A stretch of DNA of 64,000 nt from Bacteroidales bacterium. GTDB taxonomy: Bacteria > Bacteroidota > Bacteroidia > Bacteroidales > VadinHA17. The position numbers and the translations under genes were made by a program. Position 1 is the stretch's first letter. The number at the start of each line of letters is the position of its first letter. Shown one piece after another: positions 1 to 8,748 of the stretch. Under the pieces are notes generated by a model. That model saw only the letters and a program-made list of their open reading frames with translations, was not told where the DNA came from and did not search any database. The stretch lies in assembly GCA_021738535.1 (NCBI GenBank), contig JAIPBU010000007.1:1-64000 (forward strand), written 5' to 3'.

Positions 1-209
1 TCGAGTGTCCCGGATGAATCCAGGAGTTTGGTTTCTCTTATTAGGACATCACTCTTGTCAAAATACAGTTCCACGAGGGTATCACATATTTCATACAACT
101 GTATAGTTCTTCCCCGGGCATAACGTTCTGCCAGGAACTTCCCGTATTTATGAGCAGCACTGAGCCTTTCTTCTGTATCCAGGGCAAGAAAATCTTTAAT
201 GGTATTCAT
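1..209 (-). CDS. hypothetical protein, 3' end cut by window edge
   Basis: An open frame on the minus strand starts with ATG at 209 and runs off the left edge without a stop, giving about 69 residues that begin MNTIKDFLAL. The peptide is acidic and helical-looking (for example LSAAHKYGKFLAERYARG). I recognise no family. The start is supported by the AT-rich stretch upstream of it and by the lack of any other gene before 491. Function unknown. Confidence 0.5.
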   Translation of the reverse strand, partial: MNTIKDFLALDTEERLSAAHKYGKFLAERYARGRTIQLYEICDTLVELYFDKSDVLIRETKLLDSSGTL

Positions 210-354
210 AGAATAAAAATTTTAGCACAGACCATACCGGCCACTGAACATGGCGATAACGAAATATAAAAATATGTAAGTACAGTCTGAATGGTTAAAC
301 ATTTTTGATGACTATCCGCATACTGAACCACCGCAGTTCTCAACTCGGTTGGCG

Positions 355-370
355 CCCGTTATAAAACGGG
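355..370. other. short hairpin between divergent/unrelated genes
   Basis: CCCGTT at 355-360 pairs perfectly with AACGGG at 365-370 across a 4-base loop. No T-run follows on either side that would make it a strong intrinsic terminator. It lies between the partial gene ending the left edge and the 3' end of the HIT protein gene. Role unknown. Confidence 0.3.
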
Positions 371-491
371 ACTCATGATGCAAAGGTCAATAAAATGAAA
401 ATGGATTATTTTTTCAATGTTAATTTAATACCAAATATCTCTCCTGGGACACTTCTAGATATCATTAACAGTAACAATGATGCATAGTTTT

Positions 492-1466
492 TCATGTTTG
501 AGGACCTTCAATATCGTATTGCCAGATTGCCATATCAACTTGTTGAAGAGTGACCCCAAATTCCTCCGCCTTTTGTTTTATTATCGACCAATACTTGATA
601 TACTCTTTGGTGGAATAATTCGCATATTCTTTCTCCTTTCCAAAAACTTGTCGCCATCCCCTAAAGTCAATGACACAATAATTATCTGGATAACATAAAG
701 TCATTATTGCAGATGCAACTGGTACTTCTACACCATGTAACTTTATTAGGGTTTTTAATGTGAGTGCTATTTCAGATTCAAAATCAGTACTTTCAATTGA
801 AAAAGCAGCCTGTGTGACCTCTCTTATAATATCTTCAGTATTTCTCTTTATGTTATGATATTGCCTATTGTATTGACCCCTTAGTTTCCACTGAAGTATT
901 TCATCAAATTCATCCATTTTAAGATAAAATGGCACTCTATCTTTCTTTATTCCAGTAAACTTTGAAATTAATCTCTTAGTCTCATCGTCATCATCTGCTC
1001 TACTTATTAAGTCGAGTATTTGATGCTTTGATTGAAGAAATGAAAGAGGTACACTTTCCTGTTCTTGACCAATATTTGATTTATAGAACCTCTTTTTAGG
1101 AATAACCCCTCTTACACCACCTTCAGGATTCTCAATATCTCCCTTAAAGCGTGGTATAACGTGAATATGAACATGATTAATAGTCTGTCCTGCCGCTTCT
1201 CCTATATTGACACCGATATTGAAACCATCAGGTTTAATTGCCTTAGAAAGCACCTCTTTGACCTCATTTACCATTTCCCAGCATGATGATTGTTCTTCAT
1301 ATGTTAGATCAAAATAATCACCACAATGCCTCTTTGGAATTACAAGAGCATGTCCTTTTGAAACTGGATATTTATCGTATGTAGCATAAGCAATATCATT
1401 TTCAATTATGATCTCACGGTCTGGATCAGGTTTACAGAAAGGACAATCAGAGAATTCGTCTTTCAT
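492..1466 (-). CDS. HIT-domain protein with a second C-terminal domain
   Basis: 324 residues. Residues 1-110 form a HIT (histidine triad) nucleotide hydrolase/transferase domain. C8 and C11 (DCPFC) form the usual N-terminal zinc pair, and the triad H98-x-H100-x-H102 sits in NHVHIHVIPRF. HIT proteins act on nucleotide phosphoanhydrides or phosphoramidates. Ordinary HIT proteins are 110-150 residues, so this one carries about 200 extra residues. The segment around VASAIMTLCYPDNYCVIDFRGW loosely recalls helix-hairpin-helix glycosylase-like folds; that is only an impression. The gene starts 6 bases after the HNH endonuclease gene on the same strand, so the two are almost surely co-transcribed. 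The substrate is unknown; a role in defence or DNA repair is inferred from the partner. Confidence 0.75.
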   Translation of the reverse strand: MKDEFSDCPFCKPDPDREIIIENDIAYATYDKYPVSKGHALVIPKRHCGDYFDLTYEEQSSCWEMVNEVKEVLSKAIKPDGFNIGVNIGEAAGQTINHVHIHVIPRFKGDIENPEGGVRGVIPKKRFYKSNIGQEQESVPLSFLQSKHQILDLISRADDDDETKRLISKFTGIKKDRVPFYLKMDEFDEILQWKLRGQYNRQYHNIKRNTEDIIREVTQAAFSIESTDFESEIALTLKTLIKLHGVEVPVASAIMTLCYPDNYCVIDFRGWRQVFGKEKEYANYSTKEYIKYWSIIKQKAEEFGVTLQQVDMAIWQYDIEGPQT

Positions 1467-1472
1467 GATATA

Positions 1473-2591
1473 TTATTTAATATTCCACTCATCAAAACCT
1501 CTATTCGAAATTAAATAATTGCACTTGCTTTGAAGTTGTGTTATTGCAGTTTCTTGCCAAGATTGGAACGGCTTATTTCCTAATAAGGCAATTTGAATTT
1601 CCTTTTGAAATCTATCTGGCACATTTTTACTAATTAACTTCCAATAATGTAGTATGATATCTTTTCTTTTTTCAATAAGATTTGGTGAAGGTATTTTATC
1701 CCGTTTCTGATTATTTGTAGTTGAATGAGAAGGAAGAAGATTCCACAAATCGTTATTCTTCCATATAGAAAAGGGAATCATATGGTCGATATCATAAGTT
1801 ATAATCGATCTACCTGTCCAGACACAGTATACTTTGCCTTCTTTTTTAAGAATGGTTTTATATATCTTCTTTGATTCAATAATATCTCTATCAGTTATAG
1901 GATTTTTAAGAACTTCATTAATCACATTTTCAATCGATAGACACCTACCAGATGCATTTACTGAAAATTCTGCCCATTTAAATAAAATCGAATCCTGTCC
2001 GCTGATGAAACTACCCAAGACCTTAAATGCTTCATAATAATCTTTAGGTATGGAGAAAGAACCATAATTATTTATCAGGAATTCCAAATCGACCACTGTT
2101 GAGTCACTTCGTCTTGCTCGACTATTTTCATAATTAAAAATGGAATAATAATCATCACTAATTGAACGACCAATATATTTCATTGGCATTGTGGTTACAG
2201 TGGTTTTTAACCTATTTGCCAGTACTATGAAATCTTTTCTAAGGTTATTTGGAATTCCTTTATTCTTTAAATCATTATAAAATGCTGAAAACCCACCCAT
2301 ATTATTATAGGCTGATATGATTTTAGTAAACTGAGGTTCGAATGCAAGTTTTGATTGTCCATGTATTTGGGGAATGAAAGTGGAAGATTCCAAAATAGGA
2401 TAATAAAATAACATCCACTTTTCAATTAATAGACCTGTTGGTATATTTACTTTTCCTGATGAGAATGATATATATGGAGAGTTTTCCTGAATTATATTAA
2501 TCACACCACGCAAAAGGGCATATTTGTAGGTAGTGGACTTACTATCACGTTCAATTATTTTTCCGATGTTCTGGAAAACTTCACTTACCAT
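1473..2591 (-). CDS. HNH endonuclease family protein
   Basis: 372 residues counted from the ATG at 2591; an upstream TTG at 2603 would add four residues but is less likely. The C-terminal third carries an HNH nuclease core: YDIDHMIPFSIW followed by NDLWNLLPSHSTTNNQK, with the D-H pair and downstream Asn residues expected of a beta-beta-alpha metal nuclease at about residues 255-295. The zinc-knuckle cysteines common in McrA-type HNH proteins are absent (VYCVWTGRS has one Cys). The N-terminal two thirds match nothing I recognise and may be a target-sensing domain. It is first gene of a two-gene unit with the HIT protein. It probably cuts DNA; whether it is a restriction enzyme, a homing enzyme or a phage-defence effector cannot be told. 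Confidence 0.75.
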   Translation of the reverse strand: MVSEVFQNIGKIIERDSKSTTYKYALLRGVINIIQENSPYISFSSGKVNIPTGLLIEKWMLFYYPILESSTFIPQIHGQSKLAFEPQFTKIISAYNNMGGFSAFYNDLKNKGIPNNLRKDFIVLANRLKTTVTTMPMKYIGRSISDDYYSIFNYENSRARRSDSTVVDLEFLINNYGSFSIPKDYYEAFKVLGSFISGQDSILFKWAEFSVNASGRCLSIENVINEVLKNPITDRDIIESKKIYKTILKKEGKVYCVWTGRSIITYDIDHMIPFSIWKNNDLWNLLPSHSTTNNQKRDKIPSPNLIEKRKDIILHYWKLISKNVPDRFQKEIQIALLGNKPFQSWQETAITQLQSKCNYLISNRGFDEWNIK

Positions 2592-2730
2592 ATTGTTTTG
2601 CAATTGCTACTGATAAAGTAACTAATTTAACATCTTATATTTACTCTCAATAATTTTTTTGCATTTTATTACATTCAGTCTTAACGTTATTACGCTCGTT
2701 GCTTACATCTTTATTGAAATGCAGACAAAC

Positions 2731-2803
2731 AAGAACGGAATCCCCTTTACTTTCTCAATCGACAACGAGTAAAAAATGCAGCGATTATGGGGATTCCGTT
2801 CTT
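2731..2803. repeat. 15-base perfect inverted repeat in a gene-poor stretch
   Basis: AAGAACGGAATCCCC at 2731-2745 is repeated in inverse as GGGGATTCCGTTCTT at 2789-2803, with 43 bases between. The surrounding stretch 2604-3041 contains no gene I believe: a plus-strand open frame at 2699-3034 crosses both arms, but its composition is not protein-like. The inverted repeat could be the ends of a decayed small mobile element or a large hairpin in a transcript. Confidence 0.5.
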
Positions 2804-3041
2804 TTATTAAATTCCGTATTTATTTTCAAGAAATATTTTCAGATCACTCTCAACTGCTTTCGAAATATCATGTCATTTAATAAATGGACTTACCAAATAA
2901 AACTAACTCAGTCTAAGCTAAACCAGCAAAAGCGTATGGACAATTACGATTTTACAATGCAACCCGAACTTGATAAATTACTTTTGATGCAGCCTAACAT
3001 TAAACTGTCCTATTTTCAGGCAAGGCTACAGTAGGACTGGT

Positions 3042-3419
3042 CTATTTATTAACGTTAAATTGAATAGTTCGCATTTGTTTCCTTCTTTTTCTCTGCACAT
3101 CCACAATAAATTCAAATTGTTTCATAAAGTGTTTAATGAATTTCTCCTTATCGGGAAAAATATACATGCAGTAACATGCCTCCTTATCTTTTTCTATCTT
3201 GGCATAAAGTATACAGAATACCTTTACTCCCTTTAATACCATTTTCTTACTGGTTATGGAAAACGGCCTTAAATATGGATTTGTTCCGTCAACACCAAGC
3301 CTGCTACAGAATCCATGCTTAAGAGCAAAATCAGTCACCTTCTTTTTGTTTGAAAGATGAATAAACTTGCTGTAATCCAGCGTATTAAAATCCCATTCTT
3401 TAAGTATTGTTACCGGCAT
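3042..3419 (-). CDS. hypothetical protein, 125 residues
   Basis: A minus-strand frame with ATG at 3419. The product is mixed alpha/beta with a basic C-terminus (VQRKRRKQMRT). It has a central hydrophobic beta-type stretch, VLKGVKVFCILYAKI, then CYCMYIF. I do not recognise a family. It lies alone between an apparently empty stretch and the broken DUF2075 gene, so it may belong to the same turnover-prone accessory DNA. Codon use and amino-acid balance look like a real protein, but no neighbour supports a function. Confidence 0.5.
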   Translation of the reverse strand: MPVTILKEWDFNTLDYSKFIHLSNKKKVTDFALKHGFCSRLGVDGTNPYLRPFSITSKKMVLKGVKVFCILYAKIEKDKEACYCMYIFPDKEKFIKHFMKQFEFIVDVQRKRRKQMRTIQFNVNK

Positions 3420-3806
3420 TTATATAATATCAAGTTCTATAATAAAATAATCATTATCCAGGATCAATCCAAAATTAATTCCTTAAGAAATTGCTTTTTA
3501 TTACGTTTTGAATAGGGAAACCGGTAAATCTGAAAACTTAAAACCGGCTTAAGCAGAAACACTTACTTATCTAATTCATCTTCACTTGAAATTAATGTCA
3601 TCCGATAGTTCCACTTGATTAATGCAGCAATATTAAGGATCAGTTTTTAATTTTCTCACATAATATTTTCTTAGAAGAAGATTTTATGAAATATATGATA
3701 AATTATTTTTCTTTGGGTTTCTAAGTGTACAACCCTATAAATTTAAAAAATTAAACAAGCTTCGGACTTAAAAAGTCCAGAACATAATGTATAAGGTGGA
3801 TATGTA
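3420..3806. other. intergenic stretch without recognised content
   Basis: 387 AT-rich bases between a hypothetical gene and the 3' end of the DUF2075 pseudogene. I find no open frame worth keeping, no RNA gene and no clear repeat. Confidence 0.5.
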
Positions 3807-5414
3807 TTACCCTAAAATCCTCTCCCAGAAATACTCTTCCACCTCCTTATCCGTAAAATAAACATAACATCCTTTCATGCCCCTGGTCAGCAGGACGCGG
3901 TAAATGTTTTTTACATAGGTTTCAAAATGATCGGGGTCTCCAAGCAGTGTCCTGTCTTTTGTAGCCTTTATGTCTGCTTTCAGTGAACCTGTTTTACTGT
4001 CATATACAAGGTTGGGGCCGATAATGACACCGATGTAGTCAAACTCAAATCCCTGGGCGGTGTAGATGCAACCAACCTGTTCAAAGCCCTTTTCCATGAT
4101 GGTCCATTGGTGCCAGGGCGGGTACTCCCCCACCCCATGGTCTCTCTTGGTCTCCCAGGGCATTTCAAAATCACCTATCTTAACGTCCTTAACAAGGGTA
4201 CCGTCGGGCAGCGGGTCATGCCAGGGCCAGCAATAACCTGCTACTAAACGGGCTGAGCCATGCTTCTTTTCTTACTTCTCCTCCAGGCTCTTATACAATT
4301 CAGATGGGGAATCAAAAATCCTGAAATCAAAATTATCATTCTCCCTGTACATAATATCACTATCATCCAGGCCAAGCACAGACTCTATCCATGTGACAAA
4401 ATTATCCGATCCCATGCAGCGAAACTGTGACAGCAGTTCAACCTCCTCAATTGACGCCTTTGCACGTGCCGCAGCAACCTTTATTCCGGCAGAACTGCAC
4501 TGCTCCTGGTGCCTGACATTCTGCTTGTCGTCGATAAAGAAAACACTTGTCTTTGCTGACAGGATAACCTGGTCCACGGTAGGCAGATCAGACTTATGAT
4601 CCCTGGGCATATACCTCTGTGGACATTCTTCTGCTCCAGCCTGTGTGCCTCATCAATCAATACAACATCAAGGCCGCACTCCTCGGCCTTAGCCGGGACA
4701 AGGAAATATGAATTCACAAACAGGTTTTTTGCTTTGCTCCCCACTAACTTCTGCAGACCCTCTCTGAAGGGTTTCGATTTACATACATATAATGCCGTAT
4801 GCCTGCGTTTGGCAACCTCAGCAAGCAGGTTAAGTGCTATAACCGATTTACCTGTTCCCGGTCCGCCGACGAGTACAACCGACTTCTTATCTTCATTAAC
4901 CGACTTACGTATTTTTGCCCAGATAAGGTTCTTTGCAACCAGTTGCTCATTCAGCAGTGAATACTGCCCATTATCAAGAACTACTTTCCTTACATTATCA
5001 AGCAGTTTTTTGGATGGCCTTACCCTGCTGCGAGGGATGGGCTACCACCCTTTTACCCCCGCCTGTATATGTCTCAACGTAATTACCTTCGATGGGGGTT
5101 GAATCCACACTGCTCCACTGCTTCAGTTCGATAAGGAATACATTACCCTTCGTATTTCCTTTTCCAAACAATAGGCAATCAATCCTGCTGGCATTATAGG
5201 GAACAGAATATTCAAGGGCAACATAGTTGTCTTTAAGACCGGCCAGTTCAATAAGGTCGCGTACCCTGGACAATGAATTCTGCCATGAAGCAAACTCCCC
5301 TGCCCTTGCATGGCGTCCCGCAAGGGAATGAAAATTCTCATCCATGATATCGGCCAGGCGGTTTAACCTGTTCAGCCTGGTGAATTCCTCGGTTGTACCC
5401 TGGTATACGAGCAT
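3807..5414 (-). pseudogene. DUF2075 AAA/helicase-like protein, broken by two frameshifts and one stop
   Basis: Read from ATG 5414 downwards this is a DUF2075-family P-loop protein (an N-terminal nuclease-like region followed by a superfamily-1-like ATPase). The N-terminal part ends HPSQQGKAIQK and then breaks near 5005, in a run of six A's. The next frame carries Walker A (GGPGTGKS) and Walker B (VVLIDEAHRLEQ). A second shift near 4605-4610 restores the first frame (FFIDDKQNVRHQEQ, then LLSQFRCMGSDNF). A TAA at 4272-4274 interrupts it between LEEK and EKKHGSARLVAGYCW. The tail contains YTAQGFEFDYIGVIIG and VLLTRGMKGCYVY. All conserved blocks are present in order, so the decay is recent, or a homopolymer sequencing error explains part of it. 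It starts 3 bases after the MazG-like gene. Confidence 0.85.
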
Positions 5415-5417
5415 AGC

Positions 5418-5756
5418 TTACAGTTCAGTGTACTTGGCAGCATTATTTTTAGATTTATCAACGGGATATTTATCACCATTCTTTTTAATCTTATCCAGGA
5501 CAATTTCCGTTATATCAAAACCATGCTTATATGAGAGCATAATAGCATAGGCAAAGATATCAGCAAGCTCTTCCCTGAGCCTGTCCTTATCAACTTCCTC
5601 CGCCTGTTCAGTAGTTTTCCAAAGGAAGAGTTCATTCAACTCAGAGGCCTCTATTGAAAGAGCCAGTGCAAGGTCCTTCGTATTATGAAATTGTTTCCAG
5701 TTGCGCTCGTCCCTGAACTTCACAAGTTCTTTTGCAAGTAATTCAAAATCAGACAT
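5418..5756 (-). CDS. MazG-like nucleotide pyrophosphohydrolase
   Basis: 112 residues, the usual size of the small all-alpha NTP pyrophosphohydrolases. The metal-binding motif EASELNELF (ExxxE type) is followed by REELADIFAYAIML (ExxD). Such enzymes hydrolyse nucleoside triphosphates to monophosphates plus pyrophosphate, often non-canonical nucleotides. The gene begins with ATG at 5756 and ends 3 bases before the DUF2075 pseudogene, forming a two-gene unit. The pairing suggests a common job in nucleotide sensing or defence. Unlike its partner this gene is intact. Confidence 0.85.
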   Translation of the reverse strand: MSDFELLAKELVKFRDERNWKQFHNTKDLALALSIEASELNELFLWKTTEQAEEVDKDRLREELADIFAYAIMLSYKHGFDITEIVLDKIKKNGDKYPVDKSKNNAAKYTEL

Positions 5757-6144
5757 ACATTATTGTTTAAAGGATATGAAGATAAAAATTATATCCCGGA
5801 TAAATAAATACCTCCTGGGAGTTTAAGAATAACAATTTAAATAAATGTAAATTAAGGAATCACGAACAAATTATTAATGCACAAAATTAATAACATGTTT
5901 TGACCACAATTTATTCTGGGAGACCACAGAAATATAACAAAACTTTTAACCTCACTGGTTGAGCATCTTTATATCAAGTTTTTGTAAATGGTTTGACACG
6001 GGTTTCTTGAAAATCTGAGTTAAAAAATTTGAATCGAACCAAAGTTTTCGGTAACTTGATCGAAAATATTCTGCAATGAATCTTTTTTTCAATATTGAAT
6101 AAGTATTAAACAATATTCCGGTTGGGACCTTTATTAATCATGTA
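5757..6144. other. divergent intergenic region upstream of the CRISPR-cas operon
   Basis: 388 AT-rich bases separate the divergently read MazG-like gene and cas6. Promoters for both directions must lie here, but I could not find a clean TTG/TAnnTTTG pair, so none is marked. No open frame or repeat is evident. Confidence 0.4.
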
Positions 6145-6816
6145 ATGAAAGACCTTGATATTATTAGAATTAGTTTCCGAAACAAGATAAAACCAGGGCA
6201 ACTGAGTGCGTTCAGATCAGCCATCGCTCAAACAGCCGGATTTGAAAAAGTACTGTTTCATAATCATCTCGGGGATAATTACAGGCAGGAATATCCCCTG
6301 ATACAGTATAAATTCATAGCCGGTTATCCCAACATAATTGCTCTTGGTAAAGGTATTGAGGAAATGCAATATTTTTTCTTAAAAAAAGAAAGGAATATTA
6401 CACTGGATGGAAAGACTTACCCTCTCAAGGTAATGAAAACTGCACTCAATAGGGTAAATGTAAGGATTGAAAAAGACACAGCATGGGAATATACACTTCA
6501 TCACTGGCTACCTTTTAACCAGGATAACTACAGGAAGCATCAATCATTAAAAAGTCTTGCTGACAAAATTGAAAACCTTCAAAAAATACTTACCGGCAAT
6601 ATTCTTACCTTTCTCGAGGCTGTAAAGGTAGATAAAGATATAAGACTCACCGTATATATAACCGAGATTACCAATCGACAAGTGGTTAAGGTTAATAATG
6701 TTTTAATGGAAAGCTACAACATTAATTTTGAGGCCAATACATTTTTACCTAATTATGTTGGCATCGGGAAAAGCGCAAGCCAGGGACATGGTATTTTGAG
6801 AATGAAGAATAAATAA
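6145..6816 (+). CDS. cas6: Cas6-family CRISPR RNA endoribonuclease
   Basis: 223 residues. The C-terminal glycine-rich loop (GIGKSASQGHGILRM, ending six residues before the stop) and the double-ferredoxin length are typical of Cas6-type RAMP proteins, which cut the CRISPR transcript within each repeat to release crRNAs with an 8-nucleotide 5' handle. Here that handle would be ATTAAGAC. It is the first gene of a tightly packed plus-strand operon; cas10 begins 7 bases downstream. An upstream ATG runs straight into a TAA, so ATG 6145 is the start. A candidate catalytic His lies in LHHWLPFN. Confidence in the family is good, less so in the catalytic residue. Confidence 0.8.
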   Translation: MKDLDIIRISFRNKIKPGQLSAFRSAIAQTAGFEKVLFHNHLGDNYRQEYPLIQYKFIAGYPNIIALGKGIEEMQYFFLKKERNITLDGKTYPLKVMKTALNRVNVRIEKDTAWEYTLHHWLPFNQDNYRKHQSLKSLADKIENLQKILTGNILTFLEAVKVDKDIRLTVYITEITNRQVVKVNNVLMESYNINFEANTFLPNYVGIGKSASQGHGILRMKNK

Positions 6817-6823
6817 GACCAAT

Positions 6824-8326
6824 ATGAACTATAAAGAACACTCTGACAATCTAATAAATATTCTCCAGAATAATTTCAGCAAAAATGATTTTACTGGTAA
6901 AATCAGAACAAAAATTCCAGCGAACAGATACCTGGTCAAAGGTGATCTCTCCGGCATACAGGATTTTATTTTCTCAATCCCATCAAAAGGTGCGGCAAGG
7001 AAGCTAAAAGCACGCTCACAGTTTATAACCAATAAAACCCTTTCGCTGGCAAAAAGGTTAAAAATAATGTATCCTAATCATATTGAATTGTATATTGGTG
7101 GTGGTAACTTCTATATTTTTGCAGAAATCCAAGACATAACAGACCTTGAATTATTTGTAAATGATTTAAACCACGATAATTCGGAACCATATTTAATAAT
7201 TTCATGGATTGAAGTTACAGATGACGATCTTGTTAATTTTGAAAAAACCAGGGAAACGCTTGAAGCTATATGCGGGAAGGCAAAATTTCAGAAATTTAAG
7301 AATAATCCAAATAGATTTCTTCCTTATGAGGAAACCAAATCAGCAAACCCTACAGGAAATGAGAACTTAAAAGGTCTGCCTTTATGGAATGCCAATCTTA
7401 TTGAACTGTTCTCGACGAACTCGCAACAAAGTTCAGCCCTAAATGAGGGTGAGATAATTCAATTCGAGCATTTAGCTGCTTTGGCCGGCATCAGAACAGG
7501 AACTACAAAGCTGGGTGTATTAAAACTTGATGTAGATGACCTGGGAATACTCTTTGGGTCTTTGCCTAACCTGGATGCAAGCAAGGCTGTATCTCATGCC
7601 CTGGAATATTTCTTTGATCAGTATCTCATAGAACTACTCGCAAGATCATATAATAGTAAAGAAGGAACTGGCTTGAGAACCTATTACAGGGATAATCTTT
7701 ACATAGTGTTTTCAGGAGGAGATGATGCTTTTATAGTCGGAGCCTGGGATGCTATAACTGATTTCAGCTTACTTATTGCCGAAGAGTTTAAAAAATACAC
7801 AGGCTTCGACAACATGGCAAATGAGGACCATAAACTAACATTTTCCGCATCCCTCATGGTTGTTGATCATCACTTTCCAGTTAAAATGTTTTCACACGAG
7901 GCTGAAGAAATGCTACACAAGGCCAAATATTATGTACCCGGTGAAAAAGGCAGGATAAATTTTATGGGTAATATATTCACCTGGGAACAATTCATTAACA
8001 TAAAGGAATTAACCGGTACTTTCTGTGAGTTAATAGTTAACAGGAATGAATCAAGGTCCTTTCTTGCCAAGCTTCAACAACTTTCACTAGACTATGAAGA
8101 GGACAGCAGGAAATCAGCAGAAATGGACTCGATACCAAAAGTTTGGAGGCTGAATTATGTCTTCAGAGATATAAAAAAGACCAACAAAGATTTTATAATA
8201 CAAAAAATTATCAGGCCCTACGAAATGGAAATGTTGAAATTCAACCTTGAAAAAACCAATGTACAGGCAAATATTTATTATGCGGCAACCAGGTGGACTG
8301 AATTATTGACAAGAAACTCTAAATAA
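6824..8326 (+). CDS. cas10: Cas10/Csm1, GGDD cyclase form without HD domain
   Basis: 500 residues. Residues 39-50 (KGDLSGIQDFIF) are the hallmark start of the first Palm domain, and SGGDDAFIVG holds the intact GGDD cyclase motif at residues 298-301. In type III systems the second Palm makes cyclic oligoadenylates when the complex binds target RNA. Typical Csm1 is 750-850 residues with an N-terminal HD nuclease. Here only about 38 residues precede the Palm, so the HD DNase is missing. A four-helix D4-like C-terminus follows. The protein should therefore signal through cyclic oligoadenylate rather than cut DNA, consistent with the CARF-HEPN protein downstream. It sits between cas6 and csm2 with gaps of 7 and 8 bases. 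Confidence 0.95.
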   Translation: MNYKEHSDNLINILQNNFSKNDFTGKIRTKIPANRYLVKGDLSGIQDFIFSIPSKGAARKLKARSQFITNKTLSLAKRLKIMYPNHIELYIGGGNFYIFAEIQDITDLELFVNDLNHDNSEPYLIISWIEVTDDDLVNFEKTRETLEAICGKAKFQKFKNNPNRFLPYEETKSANPTGNENLKGLPLWNANLIELFSTNSQQSSALNEGEIIQFEHLAALAGIRTGTTKLGVLKLDVDDLGILFGSLPNLDASKAVSHALEYFFDQYLIELLARSYNSKEGTGLRTYYRDNLYIVFSGGDDAFIVGAWDAITDFSLLIAEEFKKYTGFDNMANEDHKLTFSASLMVVDHHFPVKMFSHEAEEMLHKAKYYVPGEKGRINFMGNIFTWEQFINIKELTGTFCELIVNRNESRSFLAKLQQLSLDYEEDSRKSAEMDSIPKVWRLNYVFRDIKKTNKDFIIQKIIRPYEMEMLKFNLEKTNVQANIYYAATRWTELLTRNSK

Positions 8327-8334
8327 CCAAAACC

Positions 8335-8742
8335 ATGAATCACACAAGAAGGGATTACAGGCAAGAACAGCATCACAAACCTTTTCCAAAGACAGGGGAG
8401 AAACTCCTGGAATTTGCCAATAAGGGCAGTGACACAGGATTAATAATCGATGAAATTAAAGAATTTGTAAGGCATAATGGGAAAAGCATATCTTCATCAC
8501 AATTAAGAAATATCTATGGGAAAGTTGTCTCCATAGATGACGTTGATATCACCGGCATCCAACTTCTCAGACCCAAACTAGCATATGTAGCTGCCAGACA
8601 AGATAAACAAGATGCAAGAATTTTTGTCGAATACATTGATGAACTTATATCAAAAATAAACAATGAAAGCCATGTAAAAAGTTTCAAAATATTCATGGAA
8701 GCTATTGTGGCATACCATAAGTTTTACGCAAAATCAAAATAA
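8335..8742 (+). CDS. csm2: Csm2, small subunit (Cas11) of the type III-A complex
   Basis: 135 residues, helical. The motif LLRPKLAYVAARQ followed by AYHKFYAK at the C-terminus is characteristic of Csm2, which lines the inner face of the Csm filament and helps hold the target RNA. The gene lies between cas10 and csm3 with gaps of 8 and 6 bases, the standard csm order. ATG 8335 is the only sensible start. Confidence 0.92.
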   Translation: MNHTRRDYRQEQHHKPFPKTGEKLLEFANKGSDTGLIIDEIKEFVRHNGKSISSSQLRNIYGKVVSIDDVDITGIQLLRPKLAYVAARQDKQDARIFVEYIDELISKINNESHVKSFKIFMEAIVAYHKFYAKSK

Positions 8743-8748
8743 TCTGAT

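Noticed and set aside
2699-3034. 111-codon plus-strand open frame
   Set aside because: It crosses both arms of an inverted repeat, has no recognisable domain and an unbalanced composition.
4596-5102. 168-codon plus-strand open frame
   Set aside because: It lies opposite the DUF2075 pseudogene, whose conserved motifs on the minus strand explain the region.
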